A DNA stretch of 51,347 nucleotides, taken from Aliidiomarina maris (GTDB taxonomy: Bacteria > Pseudomonadota > Gammaproteobacteria > Enterobacterales > Alteromonadaceae). Within the stretch, counting starts at the first letter, position 1. Each line of letters opens with the position of its first letter. The stretch is taken from NCBI RefSeq assembly GCF_003987335.1, contig NZ_PIPK01000018.1:1-51347 (forward strand), given 5' to 3'. The notes under the pieces were generated by a model that did no database searches, was not told the origin of the DNA, and was given only the letters and a program-made list of their open reading frames with translations. A program made the position numbers and the translations under genes. Positions 35,697-44,676 of the stretch are shown here, one piece after another.

Positions 35697-36203
35697 TTAT
35701 TGTAATTTTTCTAAAATTGAGTCGGCAGCACTGCGCGCTTTGATGTCTATCACTCTATCTAAACTGATAAGAATGGCTTGCTCTGCAACTTTCTTAACAT
35801 CTGAATGCCGACGCCCAAAATAGGTTTGAAAGATAGTTTGCTGGTCTAGCTCTACCCATAGACGAGTTCCTGCCTGAGGAAACACCTGCTCGTGAATGAC
35901 AACGGTAAGGCCTTCGGTGTCTGGAATGTCACGCCAGTACCCGGTGTAGTAAAAGAAGAAATCTTTGCCGAAGCGTGTAATTGTGCGATCCAGCACTAAA
36001 CCACTTAACTCGATTTGTTGATCATTGGCGGCACCTCGCCGTACCGGAATATCTGGTAAGGTTAAGCCTGACACCGTTGACTCGTGCGCCGATTCCTGAC
36101 TGGTAGACGCATGCGCCTGACCAGCGCAACACATCAGCACACTGCACACCAGGCATATAGCCATAGCGTGCGCGGTTAATTGCGGTAAAGTGCGGCTACA
36201 CAT
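35697..36203 (-). CDS. csgE: curli export specificity factor CsgE
   Basis: A 168-aa protein. An N-terminal hydrophobic signal (about 12-32, ending near AHA) is followed by a roughly 35-residue linker and the CsgE domain (about 55-165). Matches to the family are GLVLDRTITRFGKDFFFYY, VIHEQVFPQAGTRLWVELDQ and the highly typical IFQTYFGRR. CsgE caps the periplasmic side of CsgG and selects curli subunits. The start at 36203 follows the csgB stop by 8 bp. Confidence 0.92.
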   Translation of the reverse strand: MCSRTLPQLTAHAMAICLVCSVLMCCAGQAHASTSQESAHESTVSGLTLPDIPVRRGAANDQQIELSGLVLDRTITRFGKDFFFYYTGYWRDIPDTEGLTVVIHEQVFPQAGTRLWVELDQQTIFQTYFGRRHSDVKKVAEQAILISLDRVIDIKARSAADSILEKLQ

Positions 36204-36211
36204 CGCTTGGC

Positions 36212-36673
36212 CTAATATTGTGTCACGGACATCGTCATGTGCGAGCCGTACTGTGCGATAGACGCCATCGAGCTTTGACCAACTTGATGAATATGCACGG
36301 TGTTGTAATGCCCTTCTTGGTGAATAAAGGCACTATTGTCGTTACCAACTTGGCTACCCATAATTTGATTAAAACTGCCAATTTGAGTGGCTTCAATCTG
36401 GTTGCCGACACCCACTTGCGATATGTGCATGTGGTTGGCATAGCCAGACTGTGTTAACACAGCATTTTGCGCATAGCCATTTTGCTCAAGGCGCAACGTA
36501 TGCCCCTGTCCAGAAGGTGCCGACATTGACTGTAATGACGACATTTGTGAGTATTCAACAAGGCCTGCAAGACCAACTGGTAACTCTTGAGCCGCCACGC
36601 TGGGGGTCAACAAATAGGCTGCAGTACCGAGACTGAGCAAGCTTGCTAACCATGTATATTTTTTGACAGCCAT
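36212..36673 (-). CDS. csgB: curlin nucleator-like protein CsgB
   Basis: A 153-aa exported protein with signal peptide ending at SVAAQ (about 24-29). About five classical curlin repeats of the form N-x-A-x5-Q-x-G cover residues 60-153 (RLEQNGYAQNAVLTQSGY, HISQVGVGNQIEATQIGS, FIHQEGHYNTVHIHQVGQ). It ends VTQY, like curlin C-termini. Size and position before csgEFG fit the minor nucleating subunit. It opens the csgB-E-F-G unit, 60 bp downstream of the shared operator. Confidence 0.87.
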   Translation of the reverse strand: MAVKKYTWLASLLSLGTAAYLLTPSVAAQELPVGLAGLVEYSQMSSLQSMSAPSGQGHTLRLEQNGYAQNAVLTQSGYANHMHISQVGVGNQIEATQIGSFNQIMGSQVGNDNSAFIHQEGHYNTVHIHQVGQSSMASIAQYGSHMTMSVTQY

Positions 36674-36732
36674 AATGGATTCCTTTGGAATATCCGTGCT
36701 AGTGGTACTACATTAGCTGTTTGGCGCTGGGT

Positions 36733-36750
36733 AACAATCGTATTATCGGG
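36733..36750 (-). promoter_or_regulatory. shared curli-locus operator, copy 2
   Basis: On the minus strand CCCGATAATACGATTGTT, 60 bp upstream of csgB. A possible -10 (TAATGT) lies 17 bp further on, so a bound activator would touch the -35 region. Confidence 0.75.
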
Positions 36751-36896
36751 CTATTTTTAGCACCCAGAGAACGACCTCATAAGTACCTTAAGCCCTATAA
36801 AAACAATAATTTAAAGTATTTTTGACGGCGTTATCTAAGCCGATACTTGTAGTACCTTTATCGTACTTACCCATGGGCAAGCAGAAAGAAAAAGCA

Positions 36897-36929
36897 AAAA
36901 AAACCACCGCATAAATCGGTGGTTTTTTT
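36897..36929. terminator. intrinsic terminator after long curlin 2
   Basis: An A tract, ACCACCG, 7-nt loop, CGGTGGT and a T tract on each strand. It ends the csgB2-csgA2 unit before the csgB promoter. Confidence 0.9.
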
Positions 36930-36942
36930 CAACAAACTCAAC

Positions 36943-38418
36943 TTAGTTGGTTTGGCTAACGATAGCCGTGTTGCCGTTACCTACTTGCTGAATGCTCATA
37001 GCGCTCGAGTCGCTCATTTGCTGACCCATCACAGTGTTAAATGAACCCACTTGTGAAATTGACACTGAGCCACCGTTACCACCAACTTGGAATGCTGAGC
37101 TCATACCGCCTAAACCGACGATTGAGTTCATATCACCGCTTTGTAACAACGCGATGCTGTTCATTGAACCGGTAACAAGCATGTTGACTAAGTTCAAGTC
37201 ACCTTGTTGGGTTGCAGTCAGTGCAGTGTTCGACGCGCCAGCACCAAAAATGTCAGCTTCGTTGAAGTCGCCAGTTTGAGTCAGCGATGCAACGTTGTTG
37301 TCACCTTGGAATTCAACGATGGCGAAGTTGAAATCACCCGCTTGATCAGAACTGATATTGTTGCCTTCACCGTCCGCAGCGACGCCATTGAAGTTAAAGT
37401 CGCCGGTTGAGCTGGCCGCAACCATGTTGCTATCGCCGTAAGACAAGCCGATCGCTTGATTAAAGTCACCTTCTTGCACCAAGGTAACGTTGTGCATATC
37501 GCCTTGGGTTTCAAACAAGGCTAAGTTATCTGAACCCGCTTGATACACGTCGATTTCATTCAAGTCACCAACCACGCCTGAAGGACCTTCAATGACGTTG
37601 AAGTCACCACGTTGGTCTGCGAATACAACGTTATCGTCACCATTTAATGGGTCAAGTAAGAATAAGTTGCTGTTACCTACTTGGAACACATCAATAACGT
37701 TCTGGTCGCCCGCGATGTCATAACCGATGAATACGTTGCCAGTACCTTCTTGGTATGAGAAGAATACGTTGTCGTCACCAGACAACCCAACCAGGCCTGA
37801 TACGTTGGCATCACCGTCCTGATAAATGTCGACTAAGTTATCGCTACCGAAGCCAAATAACACCGCAGTTTCGTTACCAGAGCCGTAAGTGATGCTTGAA
37901 GCAGTGTTACGGTCGCCAGTGAATTCAAGCGTACTCCAGTTTTGGTCACCAATTTGCACTAACTCAACGGAGTTCTCATCACCTGATAAACCAACGTTAC
38001 CTTCATTCAGCGCACCGTCTTGCAGCACATCAACGCTGTTGGCATCGCCCATGACAAAGACGTCAGCAACGTTGTAGAAATCATCTTGATAAATAGTGAC
38101 GTCGTTGCTGTCACCCATCACAAATGAATAAGCTTCGTGCCAGGTGTCGTATTGCTCAATAGAGGTAAAGTTGTCATCACCTGTTTGAGCTGACTGCGCG
38201 ATTTGGAAGTTGTCGTCCTGAATCACGCTTAATTCATTTAAGTCGCCTTGTTGCTGTGCAACCGCAATATGTAAAGAACCCGCTTGGTCGATAATCGCCA
38301 AGTTGTCTTCACCTGTTTGAGTTAACTGAGTTTGGTTGCTGCTTGCGGCTGCTGCGCCAGACACTGCCAAGCTGACTGCAATCGCTAGAATACTTTTTTT
38401 ACCAGAAAAGATAGACAT
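36943..38418 (-). CDS. csgA2: very long curlin-repeat amyloid subunit 2 (CsgA-like, 491 aa)
   Basis: Exported paralogue of the 569-aa protein. The signal peptide ends at AAAA-SS (about 22-26). About 16 units of roughly 22 residues (77-410) open with G-D-x-N, for example GDSNDVTIYQDDFYNVADV. The first strand usually ends in Gln; the second is hydrophobic without Gln. Acidic residues are abundant. The final 70 residues share VGG-x2-G-x-V, SQVGSFN and Q-x-G-N-x-N-x-AIVSQ with the other long subunit. AGGGGA lies before the ATG. It is 21 bp downstream of the second csgB-like gene, so the two form an operon. Confidence 0.85.
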   Translation of the reverse strand: MSIFSGKKSILAIAVSLAVSGAAAASSNQTQLTQTGEDNLAIIDQAGSLHIAVAQQQGDLNELSVIQDDNFQIAQSAQTGDDNFTSIEQYDTWHEAYSFVMGDSNDVTIYQDDFYNVADVFVMGDANSVDVLQDGALNEGNVGLSGDENSVELVQIGDQNWSTLEFTGDRNTASSITYGSGNETAVLFGFGSDNLVDIYQDGDANVSGLVGLSGDDNVFFSYQEGTGNVFIGYDIAGDQNVIDVFQVGNSNLFLLDPLNGDDNVVFADQRGDFNVIEGPSGVVGDLNEIDVYQAGSDNLALFETQGDMHNVTLVQEGDFNQAIGLSYGDSNMVAASSTGDFNFNGVAADGEGNNISSDQAGDFNFAIVEFQGDNNVASLTQTGDFNEADIFGAGASNTALTATQQGDLNLVNMLVTGSMNSIALLQSGDMNSIVGLGGMSSAFQVGGNGGSVSISQVGSFNTVMGQQMSDSSAMSIQQVGNGNTAIVSQTN

Positions 38419-38439
38419 GATTGTCCCCTTGTTGTTGTT

Positions 38440-38823
38440 TTAGTACTGCTCAATGAGTACAGCGGCTCGGTGCCCAAATTGCTCTACAGTAATCTGTCTG
38501 CCGTCACCATATTGCGCCAGCTGGACATGGTTATCAGTGCCCACTTGGATGATGTTTGCAGTTAGATCAACGCCATGTTGTAACGCGACAATTCGGTTGC
38601 CAGTGCCCTGTTGTAATAGATACATGTGGTTTCCATAGCCTACTTGCTCAAGCACTGATGACTGCGCTTTTTGGTCAAACGCCTGCGCATGTATTGAACC
38701 CATGGCTTCACGTTCGATGAGGCTTTTCAACGGTGCTGATAATTGCTGATTAGCCTGCACAGGAAGTGCTAGCCATAGCGTTAACAGCGCCGTTATTACC
38801 CCAGTTGCGTTTAATCTAGCCAT
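38440..38823 (-). CDS. csgB2: second curlin nucleator-like protein (CsgB paralogue)
   Basis: A 127-aa exported protein with signal peptide ending at VQA (about 23-25). The last 75 residues hold three to four curlin repeats (SVLEQVGYGNHMYLLQQG, NIIQVGTDNHVQLAQYGD, ITVEQFGHRAAVLIEQY) and the typical QY terminus. It precedes long curlin 2 by 21 bp. Presumably it nucleates that subunit, giving two subunit-nucleator pairs at one locus. The frame can be extended to 38880, which would take in part of the promoter region; the ATG at 38823 leaves the operator 61 bp upstream, the same distance as in csgB. Confidence 0.83.
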   Translation of the reverse strand: MARLNATGVITALLTLWLALPVQANQQLSAPLKSLIEREAMGSIHAQAFDQKAQSSVLEQVGYGNHMYLLQQGTGNRIVALQHGVDLTANIIQVGTDNHVQLAQYGDGRQITVEQFGHRAAVLIEQY

Positions 38824-38883
38824 GTTTTGCCCAGACCATTTAAGTGGAAACACGGCAGTAAGGTTATAGGCTGCTCGCATGAC

Positions 38884-38901
38884 AACAATCGTATTATTGG
38901 G
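38884..38901 (-). promoter_or_regulatory. shared curli-locus operator, copy 3
   Basis: On the minus strand CCCAATAATACGATTGTT, 61 bp upstream of csgB2. TATAAC, a plausible -10, begins 15 bp after it. It differs from copy 2 by a single base. Confidence 0.75.
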
Positions 38902-39129
38902 TCATTTTTTTCTAGTTCCGTTTTAGTACCCTCAACAATAAAAACACAGTAAAAACAGATGCATAAGTAAATAAACAAAAACACAACATAGCAACAGGGA
39001 CTAAGAGCTTTAGGTCAATTTATCGGCATTTTTTATTTGTTAAGTTTTTTACAAATCAAAGTGTGCTAATTCTTCAGATGCGATTTTTCGCAACATAAAA
39101 ACAAACCAAACATCTGAGGAAGAATTCTA

Positions 39130-41655
39130 ATGACTAAGCTGAAAACTTTAGTCGCGGGTATATCGTTAGCCTTGTTCGCGGGCTCGGCGATAGCAGCGAA
39201 CTCGCCCAGCGCCGATGACGAAAGTCTATTGGTCGTCTTTAAGCCTGCTGTATCCAAGCAAGAGCGTGAAGCACTGGTGCGTAGTGTTGGCGGTTTACTT
39301 CACGCCACCGACGAAGCGGGTCGTGACCTGCGCATGCGCCACGTAGCCGAAGGCCGGATTAACACCATTCGAGTGGCGAATGCCGCTCAGCGCGACCGCG
39401 TATTGAAACGTTTATCGCAGCATCCACTCATTGAAGTGGCAGAGCCAAACTACCGCTTAACCACTCAGGTTACTGACATTCAACCGATGAACGCACCGAA
39501 CGATGAGTTCTTCGGTTTATTGTGGGGCTTGCACAACACTGGGCAAGACGGTGGTACACCTGGCGCCGATATCAGTGCGCTAGACGCTTGGTCAATTACT
39601 CAAGGTGATCGCAATATCGTTATCGGGGTTATTGACGAAGGTATCGATTACAACCACCCAGATTTAGTCGCCAATATTTGGCACAACCCAGGCGAAATTT
39701 GCGATAACGGTATCGATGATACTGGCACAGGCGTGATTGACGACTGTCACGGCTTTGATGCAATCACAGGTTCTGGTGACCCAATGGACTTCGGTGGCCA
39801 TGGTACGCACGTAGCGGGCACTATCGGCGCTGCTGCAAATAACGGTATCGGTGTTGCTGGGGTTGCATGGGATGTACAGTTAGCGGGTTGTCGCTTCTTA
39901 GGTCCAGACGGCGGCTTCACTTCTGACGCTATCGCGTGTATCGACTATTTCACCAACCTACGAGTCAATCATGGCGTGAATATCGTTGCCACCAACAACT
40001 CGTGGGGCGGCGGCGGATTCTCACAAGCGTTACGTTCAGCCATTCAAACCCATAACGACGCAGGTATCTTATTTGTTGCTGCCGCAGGTAACAATGGTCT
40101 GAACTCAGACGTATCGCCTTCTTACCCGGGTGCCTACGACCTACCAGGGATTATCAACGTAGCTAACACTGACCGTAACGATCGGCTCGCTGGCACATCA
40201 ACGTATGGTGCCGTGTCAGTTGACTTAGGCGCACCAGGCTCAAGCATTGGTTCTACCTACTTAGACGGTGGCTATGTATATATGTCAGGCACCTCAATGG
40301 CTGCACCTCATGTAGCTGGCGCGGCTGCATTATTGTGGGCGATTAAACCTGATCTAAGTATCACTGAAGTCAAAGATATTTTGATGAGCTCAGGCGATTC
40401 AATTCCTGCTCTAGCTGGCCGCACCGCGTCAGGCAAGCGTCTTAACGCGTACCAAGCGTTATTAGCCGCTGACCCTGATCCTGGTTTCTCAGTGTCATTC
40501 TCACCGAGCAGCCAAGAGGTGAGTGCAGGTGACTATGCTCAATTCGATTTAACCGTTGCAAGTATTGCCGACTGGAATGGTGACGTTGCGCTTAGTATCT
40601 CTATTTCACCAGAGTTAAGCTACGACTTGTCATCTTCTGAAGTTGCTGCCGGCGAAACCGTTACGCTAACGGTATACACCGACAGTGATACGCAATGGGG
40701 CAGCTATGGCATCGAGCTGAGTGCAAGCGACACCGAAAGCGGTGAGTTTACCGGTAGTGCAAGTGCTGAGTTGATGGTATTGCCAGCTAGTTTGGTCGAC
40801 CTAACCTACAGCAACAGCACCCAAGTTTCGATTCCTGACAACAACCCGAACGGCGTAACAAGCGTTATCTCGGTGGCTGATTCAGGTGTTACTTTTGGCA
40901 CCGACGTGTCGGTTAATATCACTCACACGTGGCGTGGTGATTTGATTGTGCGCTTAACGTCGCCAGAAGGCACTGTTCACACGTTGCACGATCGCTCTGG
41001 CGGTAGTGCCGATGACCTTATCGACACTTGGAGCCTAAGCGCATTCAATGGCGAAAGTATCACGGGTGATTGGACGCTGTTTGTGTCAGATAATGCTGCA
41101 GCTGACGTAGGCCGCTTAAATAGCTGGGGGCTGACCTTAAGCGTTGCAAGTGATAGTGACCCAGTCCCAGGTGAACCACGCCCTGGCTTTAGCTGGACTT
41201 TAGATGGCTTAACTGCAAGCTTTAGCAATAGTAGCTCTGCGGATTATGACATTGTCAGCTACGCATGGGATTTCGGTGACGGCGCTACGTCAAGCCAAGA
41301 AAGTCCAGTTCACACCTATGCTGAGCAAGGTACTTATTCAGTATCGTTGACAGTGACTGACAGTGAAGGACAACAGGCTTCAGTCACTGAAACTTTAGTG
41401 TTGAACATCGCAACTATTGATGTAGACGTGCTAAGTGCAGTGAAACTGCGTTCAGGCTCTGCGACGGTACAAATGAACATTTCAGGTGCTGACGAGTCAG
41501 GTGCTGATGTGTACCGCGATGGTACGTTTATCGGTAACTTCAACAACGGCCGTGTTCGTGACCGCTTCACGACCTCTGCAAGTAGTGTTGAATACAACGT
41601 GTGTCCTCAACAAGGTTCGCGCGCTGGTTGTACATCAGTCACGGTACAATTCTAA
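39130..41655 (+). CDS. secreted subtilisin-like serine protease (S8) with P and PKD domains
   Basis: An 841-aa exported protease. In order: signal peptide (1-22, AIA-A), I9-type propeptide (about 30-112), S8 catalytic domain (about 125-450), a beta-rich spacer (455-555), a proprotein convertase P domain (about 560-660; VSVNITHTWRGDLIVRLTSP) and a PKD domain (about 680-770; YAWDFGDGATS). A short beta tail with two cysteines follows. The catalytic triad is D169 (IDEGID), H224 (GHGTH) and S389 (GTSMAAP); N290 in NNSW is the oxyanion residue. Such enzymes feed on external protein. It adjoins the curli locus, transcribed away from it, with a hairpin (TCAGATG/CATCTGA) just before its ribosome site. 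Confidence 0.93.
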   Translation: MTKLKTLVAGISLALFAGSAIAANSPSADDESLLVVFKPAVSKQEREALVRSVGGLLHATDEAGRDLRMRHVAEGRINTIRVANAAQRDRVLKRLSQHPLIEVAEPNYRLTTQVTDIQPMNAPNDEFFGLLWGLHNTGQDGGTPGADISALDAWSITQGDRNIVIGVIDEGIDYNHPDLVANIWHNPGEICDNGIDDTGTGVIDDCHGFDAITGSGDPMDFGGHGTHVAGTIGAAANNGIGVAGVAWDVQLAGCRFLGPDGGFTSDAIACIDYFTNLRVNHGVNIVATNNSWGGGGFSQALRSAIQTHNDAGILFVAAAGNNGLNSDVSPSYPGAYDLPGIINVANTDRNDRLAGTSTYGAVSVDLGAPGSSIGSTYLDGGYVYMSGTSMAAPHVAGAAALLWAIKPDLSITEVKDILMSSGDSIPALAGRTASGKRLNAYQALLAADPDPGFSVSFSPSSQEVSAGDYAQFDLTVASIADWNGDVALSISISPELSYDLSSSEVAAGETVTLTVYTDSDTQWGSYGIELSASDTESGEFTGSASAELMVLPASLVDLTYSNSTQVSIPDNNPNGVTSVISVADSGVTFGTDVSVNITHTWRGDLIVRLTSPEGTVHTLHDRSGGSADDLIDTWSLSAFNGESITGDWTLFVSDNAAADVGRLNSWGLTLSVASDSDPVPGEPRPGFSWTLDGLTASFSNSSSADYDIVSYAWDFGDGATSSQESPVHTYAEQGTYSVSLTVTDSEGQQASVTETLVLNIATIDVDVLSAVKLRSGSATVQMNISGADESGADVYRDGTFIGNFNNGRVRDRFTTSASSVEYNVCPQQGSRAGCTSVTVQF

Positions 41656-41699
41656 GTCTCTGATTTGGGCGATTTAGATACGCTGTGATTTAGCTCTAG

Positions 41700-41730
41700 G
41701 GCACCTGTTTGATCAGGTGCCTTATTTTTT
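41700..41730 (+). terminator. intrinsic terminator of the subtilase gene
   Basis: GGCACCTG, loop TTTGAT, CAGGTGCC, then a T-rich run. Confidence 0.88.
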
Positions 41731-41850
41731 GCCTTGGATTTAGCGCGGTTTATGCGCTGGATGGCCAGTAGAGGCGCATAGATTAATCCGCCGCCAAGGT
41801 GTAATATTCGACCTATTATTTGTTATTAACCAGTTTTCAGGATGTAAGTT

Positions 41851-42567
41851 ATGGGTCGTGCCTTTCAAAACCGCAAAGATTCAATTGCCAAGACCGCAAC
41901 ACAAAAAAGCCGCGTGTATAGTAAGTATGGCCGCGAAATTTATGTCGTGGCGAAGCAAGGTGGTGCAGACCCCGATGCCAACCTTGCACTGCGTTCACTG
42001 ATGGATCGCGCCAAGAAAGACCAAGTGCCTGCTCACGTTATTTCAAAAGCCTTAGATAAAGCCCAAGGTGGTGGCGGGGAAGATTACTCAGCGGCCCGTT
42101 ACGAAGGTTTCGGCCCAGGTAATTGCATGGTGATCGTTGAATGTTTAACTGACAACAACAACCGTACTTATACCGATGTGCGCAATTGCTTCACCAAAAC
42201 CAAATCAAATATTGGTGCGCAGGGCAGTGTCTCGCATATGTTTGACCATTGCGCCATTTTTGCCTTTGCCGGCGATGACGAAGATGCAGTGCTCGAGCTA
42301 TTAATGGAAGCGGATGTGGATGTCACCGATGTCGAACAAGAAGACGGCGTAGTCACCGTATTTGCACCACATACAGAATATGCGAAAACTCGCCAAGCAT
42401 TGCTTGCGGCAATGCCGGACGTCGACTTTCAAACTGACGACATTCAGTGGGTACCACAAAACATGACCGCAGTGACTGGCGACGATGTACCTATGTTAGA
42501 AAAGCTACTCGACATGCTTGAAGACGTCGACGATGTACAGAAGGTTTATCATAACGCTGAGTTCTAA
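41851..42567 (+). CDS. yeeN: YebC/PmpR family protein, YeeN-like
   Basis: A 238-aa protein of the YebC/TACO1 family. The N-terminus [18 protein letters not shown] lacks the usual MAGHSKW start of YebC. Together with [44 protein letters not shown] and the ending DDVQKVYHN, it matches E. coli YeeN as I recall it. YebC proteins were described as DNA-binding regulators, and more recently as ribosome factors for proline-rich stalls; the role of the YeeN branch is unclear. AGGA precedes the ATG. It converges with the sigma-54 regulator gene with only 7 bp between the stops. Confidence 0.9.
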   Translation: MGRAFQNRKDSIAKTATQKSRVYSKYGREIYVVAKQGGADPDANLALRSLMDRAKKDQVPAHVISKALDKAQGGGGEDYSAARYEGFGPGNCMVIVECLTDNNNRTYTDVRNCFTKTKSNIGAQGSVSHMFDHCAIFAFAGDDEDAVLELLMEADVDVTDVEQEDGVVTVFAPHTEYAKTRQALLAAMPDVDFQTDDIQWVPQNMTAVTGDDVPMLEKLLDMLEDVDDVQKVYHNAEF

Positions 42568-42574
42568 CTCAGCG

Positions 42575-43906
42575 TTACTGGTACTTCTCAAGCTTGTTAT
42601 ACAGCGTTTTAACGCTGATACCTAGCTGTTCTGCCGCTGACGTTTTGTTGCCTTGGTGTGCGGCTAAAGTTTGTGATATCGCCGCAGCCTCTAACTCTTT
42701 TAACGGCACCCCAAGCGGCAGGCGGATTTTTTGCCCCTCGCTAATCGGTTGCTCTTGCAAGATTAAATGCTGGGTTTCAATACTGTCGTTGGCCAAAATA
42801 AATGCGCGCTCAAGGGCATGCTTGAGCTCACGCACATTACCCGGCCAATGGTAGCTGCGCACTAACTGCATGGCCTCAACGCTAATACACTTAGCCATGC
42901 CTTCCTGGCTATTCCGATAGGCCAGAAAGTGTTTCGCCAAGCCTTCAATGTCGTCGCCACGAGCACGCAGAGGCGGCACTTGAATGGGGAACTGCGCCAG
43001 CCTGAAATATAAATCTTCGCGCAACATACCGTCACGAATTGCAACCTGCGGATCGCGGTTGGTTGCGGCCACTACGCGCACATTGGTTTGCTTTAGTTCA
43101 CTACCGCCGACTTTGCGATACTCGCCACTTTCAAGCACCCGCAGCAACTTCACTTGCTGCTCAATCGGCATTTCAGTCACTTCATCAAGGAACAAGGTGC
43201 CGCCTTCGGCCTGCTCGAATACACCTTTGTGATCGCGAATAGCACCGGTAAACGCACCTTTCACATGGCCAAATAGTTCACTATCAATGAGCTCCGCTGA
43301 CAAGGCACCGCAATTAATCGCAACGAAAGGCTTATCAACACGTTGACTCGCGCAGTGCAGCGTATTAGCGACCAGCTCCTTACCTGCACCACTTTCGCCA
43401 ATCACCAATACATGCGCTTCGTAATCGGCGACTTTAGCGATCATCTGATATAAATCGCGCATACAGGCGTCGGACCCAAGCAAAAACCCGAACTGCTCAA
43501 GCTCGCTATTTAGCACCTGATGGGCTTTCGCTTTAGCATGTGTACCGCGGGTGTAAAAATCAGTCAATGTCACTTCAATGTGGTCGAAGTTAAACGGCTG
43601 ACGATAGTGATAGCCCGCTTTACGCAGTAGTAAGTTGTCAATATTTGGGTTAGGCTTGCCTGAACTGAGTACCATGAAATCAACGCCCTTGAGCGCTTGC
43701 GTGTCTTGCACACGCTGCAGCTGTTGTGCATCAAAGTGCTGTAAACAAATTAGCGCGCTGGCACACTCGGAACGCGCCAACTGCTCAACCCAACAAGTAT
43801 GCGCTGCACTTTTGACCAACATAAATTGGCGTAAAGCAGGCAAACGCATTAGATGACTTTCCAATAGCGGGTCTTCTACGTGCAAAAACAAACGGGGTTG
43901 CGGCAT
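42575..43906 (-). CDS. sigma-54-dependent activator with degenerate receiver domain
   Basis: A 443-aa bacterial enhancer-binding protein. The N-terminal 125 residues have receiver-like size but lack the acidic pair and the phospho-accepting Asp in a recognisable place, so control is probably not by ordinary phosphotransfer. The AAA+ domain (about 140-375) has Walker A GESGAGKE, the sigma-54 loop GAFTGA and Walker [10 protein letters not shown]. The C-terminal Fis-type helix-turn-helix is [20 protein letters not shown]. The ATG at 43906 is chosen over a GTG at 43921. Two predicted -24/-12 promoters lie on the other side of its start, so those genes are its likely targets. Confidence 0.9.
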   Translation of the reverse strand: MPQPRLFLHVEDPLLESHLMRLPALRQFMLVKSAAHTCWVEQLARSECASALICLQHFDAQQLQRVQDTQALKGVDFMVLSSGKPNPNIDNLLLRKAGYHYRQPFNFDHIEVTLTDFYTRGTHAKAKAHQVLNSELEQFGFLLGSDACMRDLYQMIAKVADYEAHVLVIGESGAGKELVANTLHCASQRVDKPFVAINCGALSAELIDSELFGHVKGAFTGAIRDHKGVFEQAEGGTLFLDEVTEMPIEQQVKLLRVLESGEYRKVGGSELKQTNVRVVAATNRDPQVAIRDGMLREDLYFRLAQFPIQVPPLRARGDDIEGLAKHFLAYRNSQEGMAKCISVEAMQLVRSYHWPGNVRELKHALERAFILANDSIETQHLILQEQPISEGQKIRLPLGVPLKELEAAAISQTLAAHQGNKTSAAEQLGISVKTLYNKLEKYQ

Positions 43907-43999
43907 AATGGGACCACTCACGAATATGCTCTACCGAAAACATTTCGAAAGTATAGAAAAGAACCATTTAAACGCTTGTACCTTTACAAAGATTTAAAT

Positions 44000-44016
44000 T
44001 TGGTACGGCAATTGAA
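44000..44016 (+). promoter_or_regulatory. predicted sigma-54 promoter upstream of the DUF2383-like gene
   Basis: TTGGTACGGCAATTGAA against YTGGCACGNNNNTTGCW: GG is in place and TTG is present, with C to T and C to A changes. The -12 GC reads GA, so this is weaker than the others. A dyad TTGTA-CCTT-TACAA at 43976-43989 could be the activator site. Confidence 0.55.
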
Positions 44017-44083
44017 TACCTTGATGACATACGCAGAACATCGTGACCTATTTTGATAGAACTTGTACGTTCCCGGAGGCCCT

Positions 44084-44527
44084 ATGCAGTTACACCAAAT
44101 TCGCGCCTTAAGCCAAGCCAGCTGCCGCTTTTATCGCTCTGCTATGCATCAAGTTGATGATTACAATATTCGTCGTATTTTTCAGCAGCGGTTCGACATT
44201 TATCAGCAGCTTCTCAATTTAACCGCGTCATTTGAAACGCATGATAATGATGCTGAAGACACCAGCTTGAACCACACCATTGGCTGGTTCGAGGCCGCTG
44301 AACAAAATATCCAAAACTATGAAAACCTTATTTTTTTGGACTTCTTAGATAACCATGAAAAGATCGCTTTAGACGCCCTGAAAGTCAGCGTTAAGCAGAC
44401 CGACAATGAACTTATGAGCACCCAGTTATCGCAATTCGCAGCATCACTGCAGGTGAATCAAGACGCACTCGGCGCGCTCAAAGTTCAATACCGCAGCCAG
44501 CAAGCATTTTCGCAGCCAGCGCCGTGA
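44084..44527 (+). CDS. small helical protein, DUF2383/PA2169-like (tentative)
   Basis: A 147-aa cytoplasmic protein without signal peptide or membrane segment, predicted nearly all helical. The opening (ALSQASCRFYRSAMHQVDDYNIRRIFQQRFDI, about residues 7-38) resembles the DUF2383 or PA2169 four-helix bundle of ferritin-like fold, but I see no convincing metal-ligand set, so the assignment is tentative. GGAGG 4 nt before the ATG at 44084 decides the start; the open frame begins seven codons earlier. It is divergent from the sigma-54 activator, downstream of a predicted -24/-12 promoter, and followed by a BON gene with another such promoter. Confidence 0.75.
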   Translation: MQLHQIRALSQASCRFYRSAMHQVDDYNIRRIFQQRFDIYQQLLNLTASFETHDNDAEDTSLNHTIGWFEAAEQNIQNYENLIFLDFLDNHEKIALDALKVSVKQTDNELMSTQLSQFAASLQVNQDALGALKVQYRSQQAFSQPAP

Positions 44528-44623
44528 AATTTTTACTGAGTGAGTGTGTACATTTTACATGAACGTAGCGTTATTATTTGTGCTTACCCAGTAAAAACAC
44601 AGTTAAAACATAAGCTTGTAAAC

Positions 44624-44640
44624 ATGGCATGAAGCTAGCA
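44624..44640 (+). promoter_or_regulatory. predicted sigma-54 promoter of the BON-domain gene
   Basis: ATGGCATGAAGCTAGCA: invariant GG and GC 12 bp apart, with three mismatches elsewhere from the consensus. A dyad TGTA-CATTT-TACA at 44547-44559 lies about 100 bp upstream of the expected start and resembles the dyad before the previous gene. Confidence 0.65.
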
Positions 44641-44676
44641 ACGGTTCTTCTGAACTTCTAATCAGGAGAAACTGTT

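Noticed and set aside
32814-38190. DNA repeats in the curlin genes as a CRISPR-like or satellite array
   Set aside because: The 66-bp periodicity comes from coding repeats with divergent codons in an intact frame; there are no identical repeats with unique spacers.
32515-38418. Fap amyloid (FapC) as identity of the long repeat proteins
   Set aside because: The neighbours are CsgE, CsgF and CsgG, and the repeats follow the curlin N-x-A-x5-Q pattern; no fapA-F genes are present.
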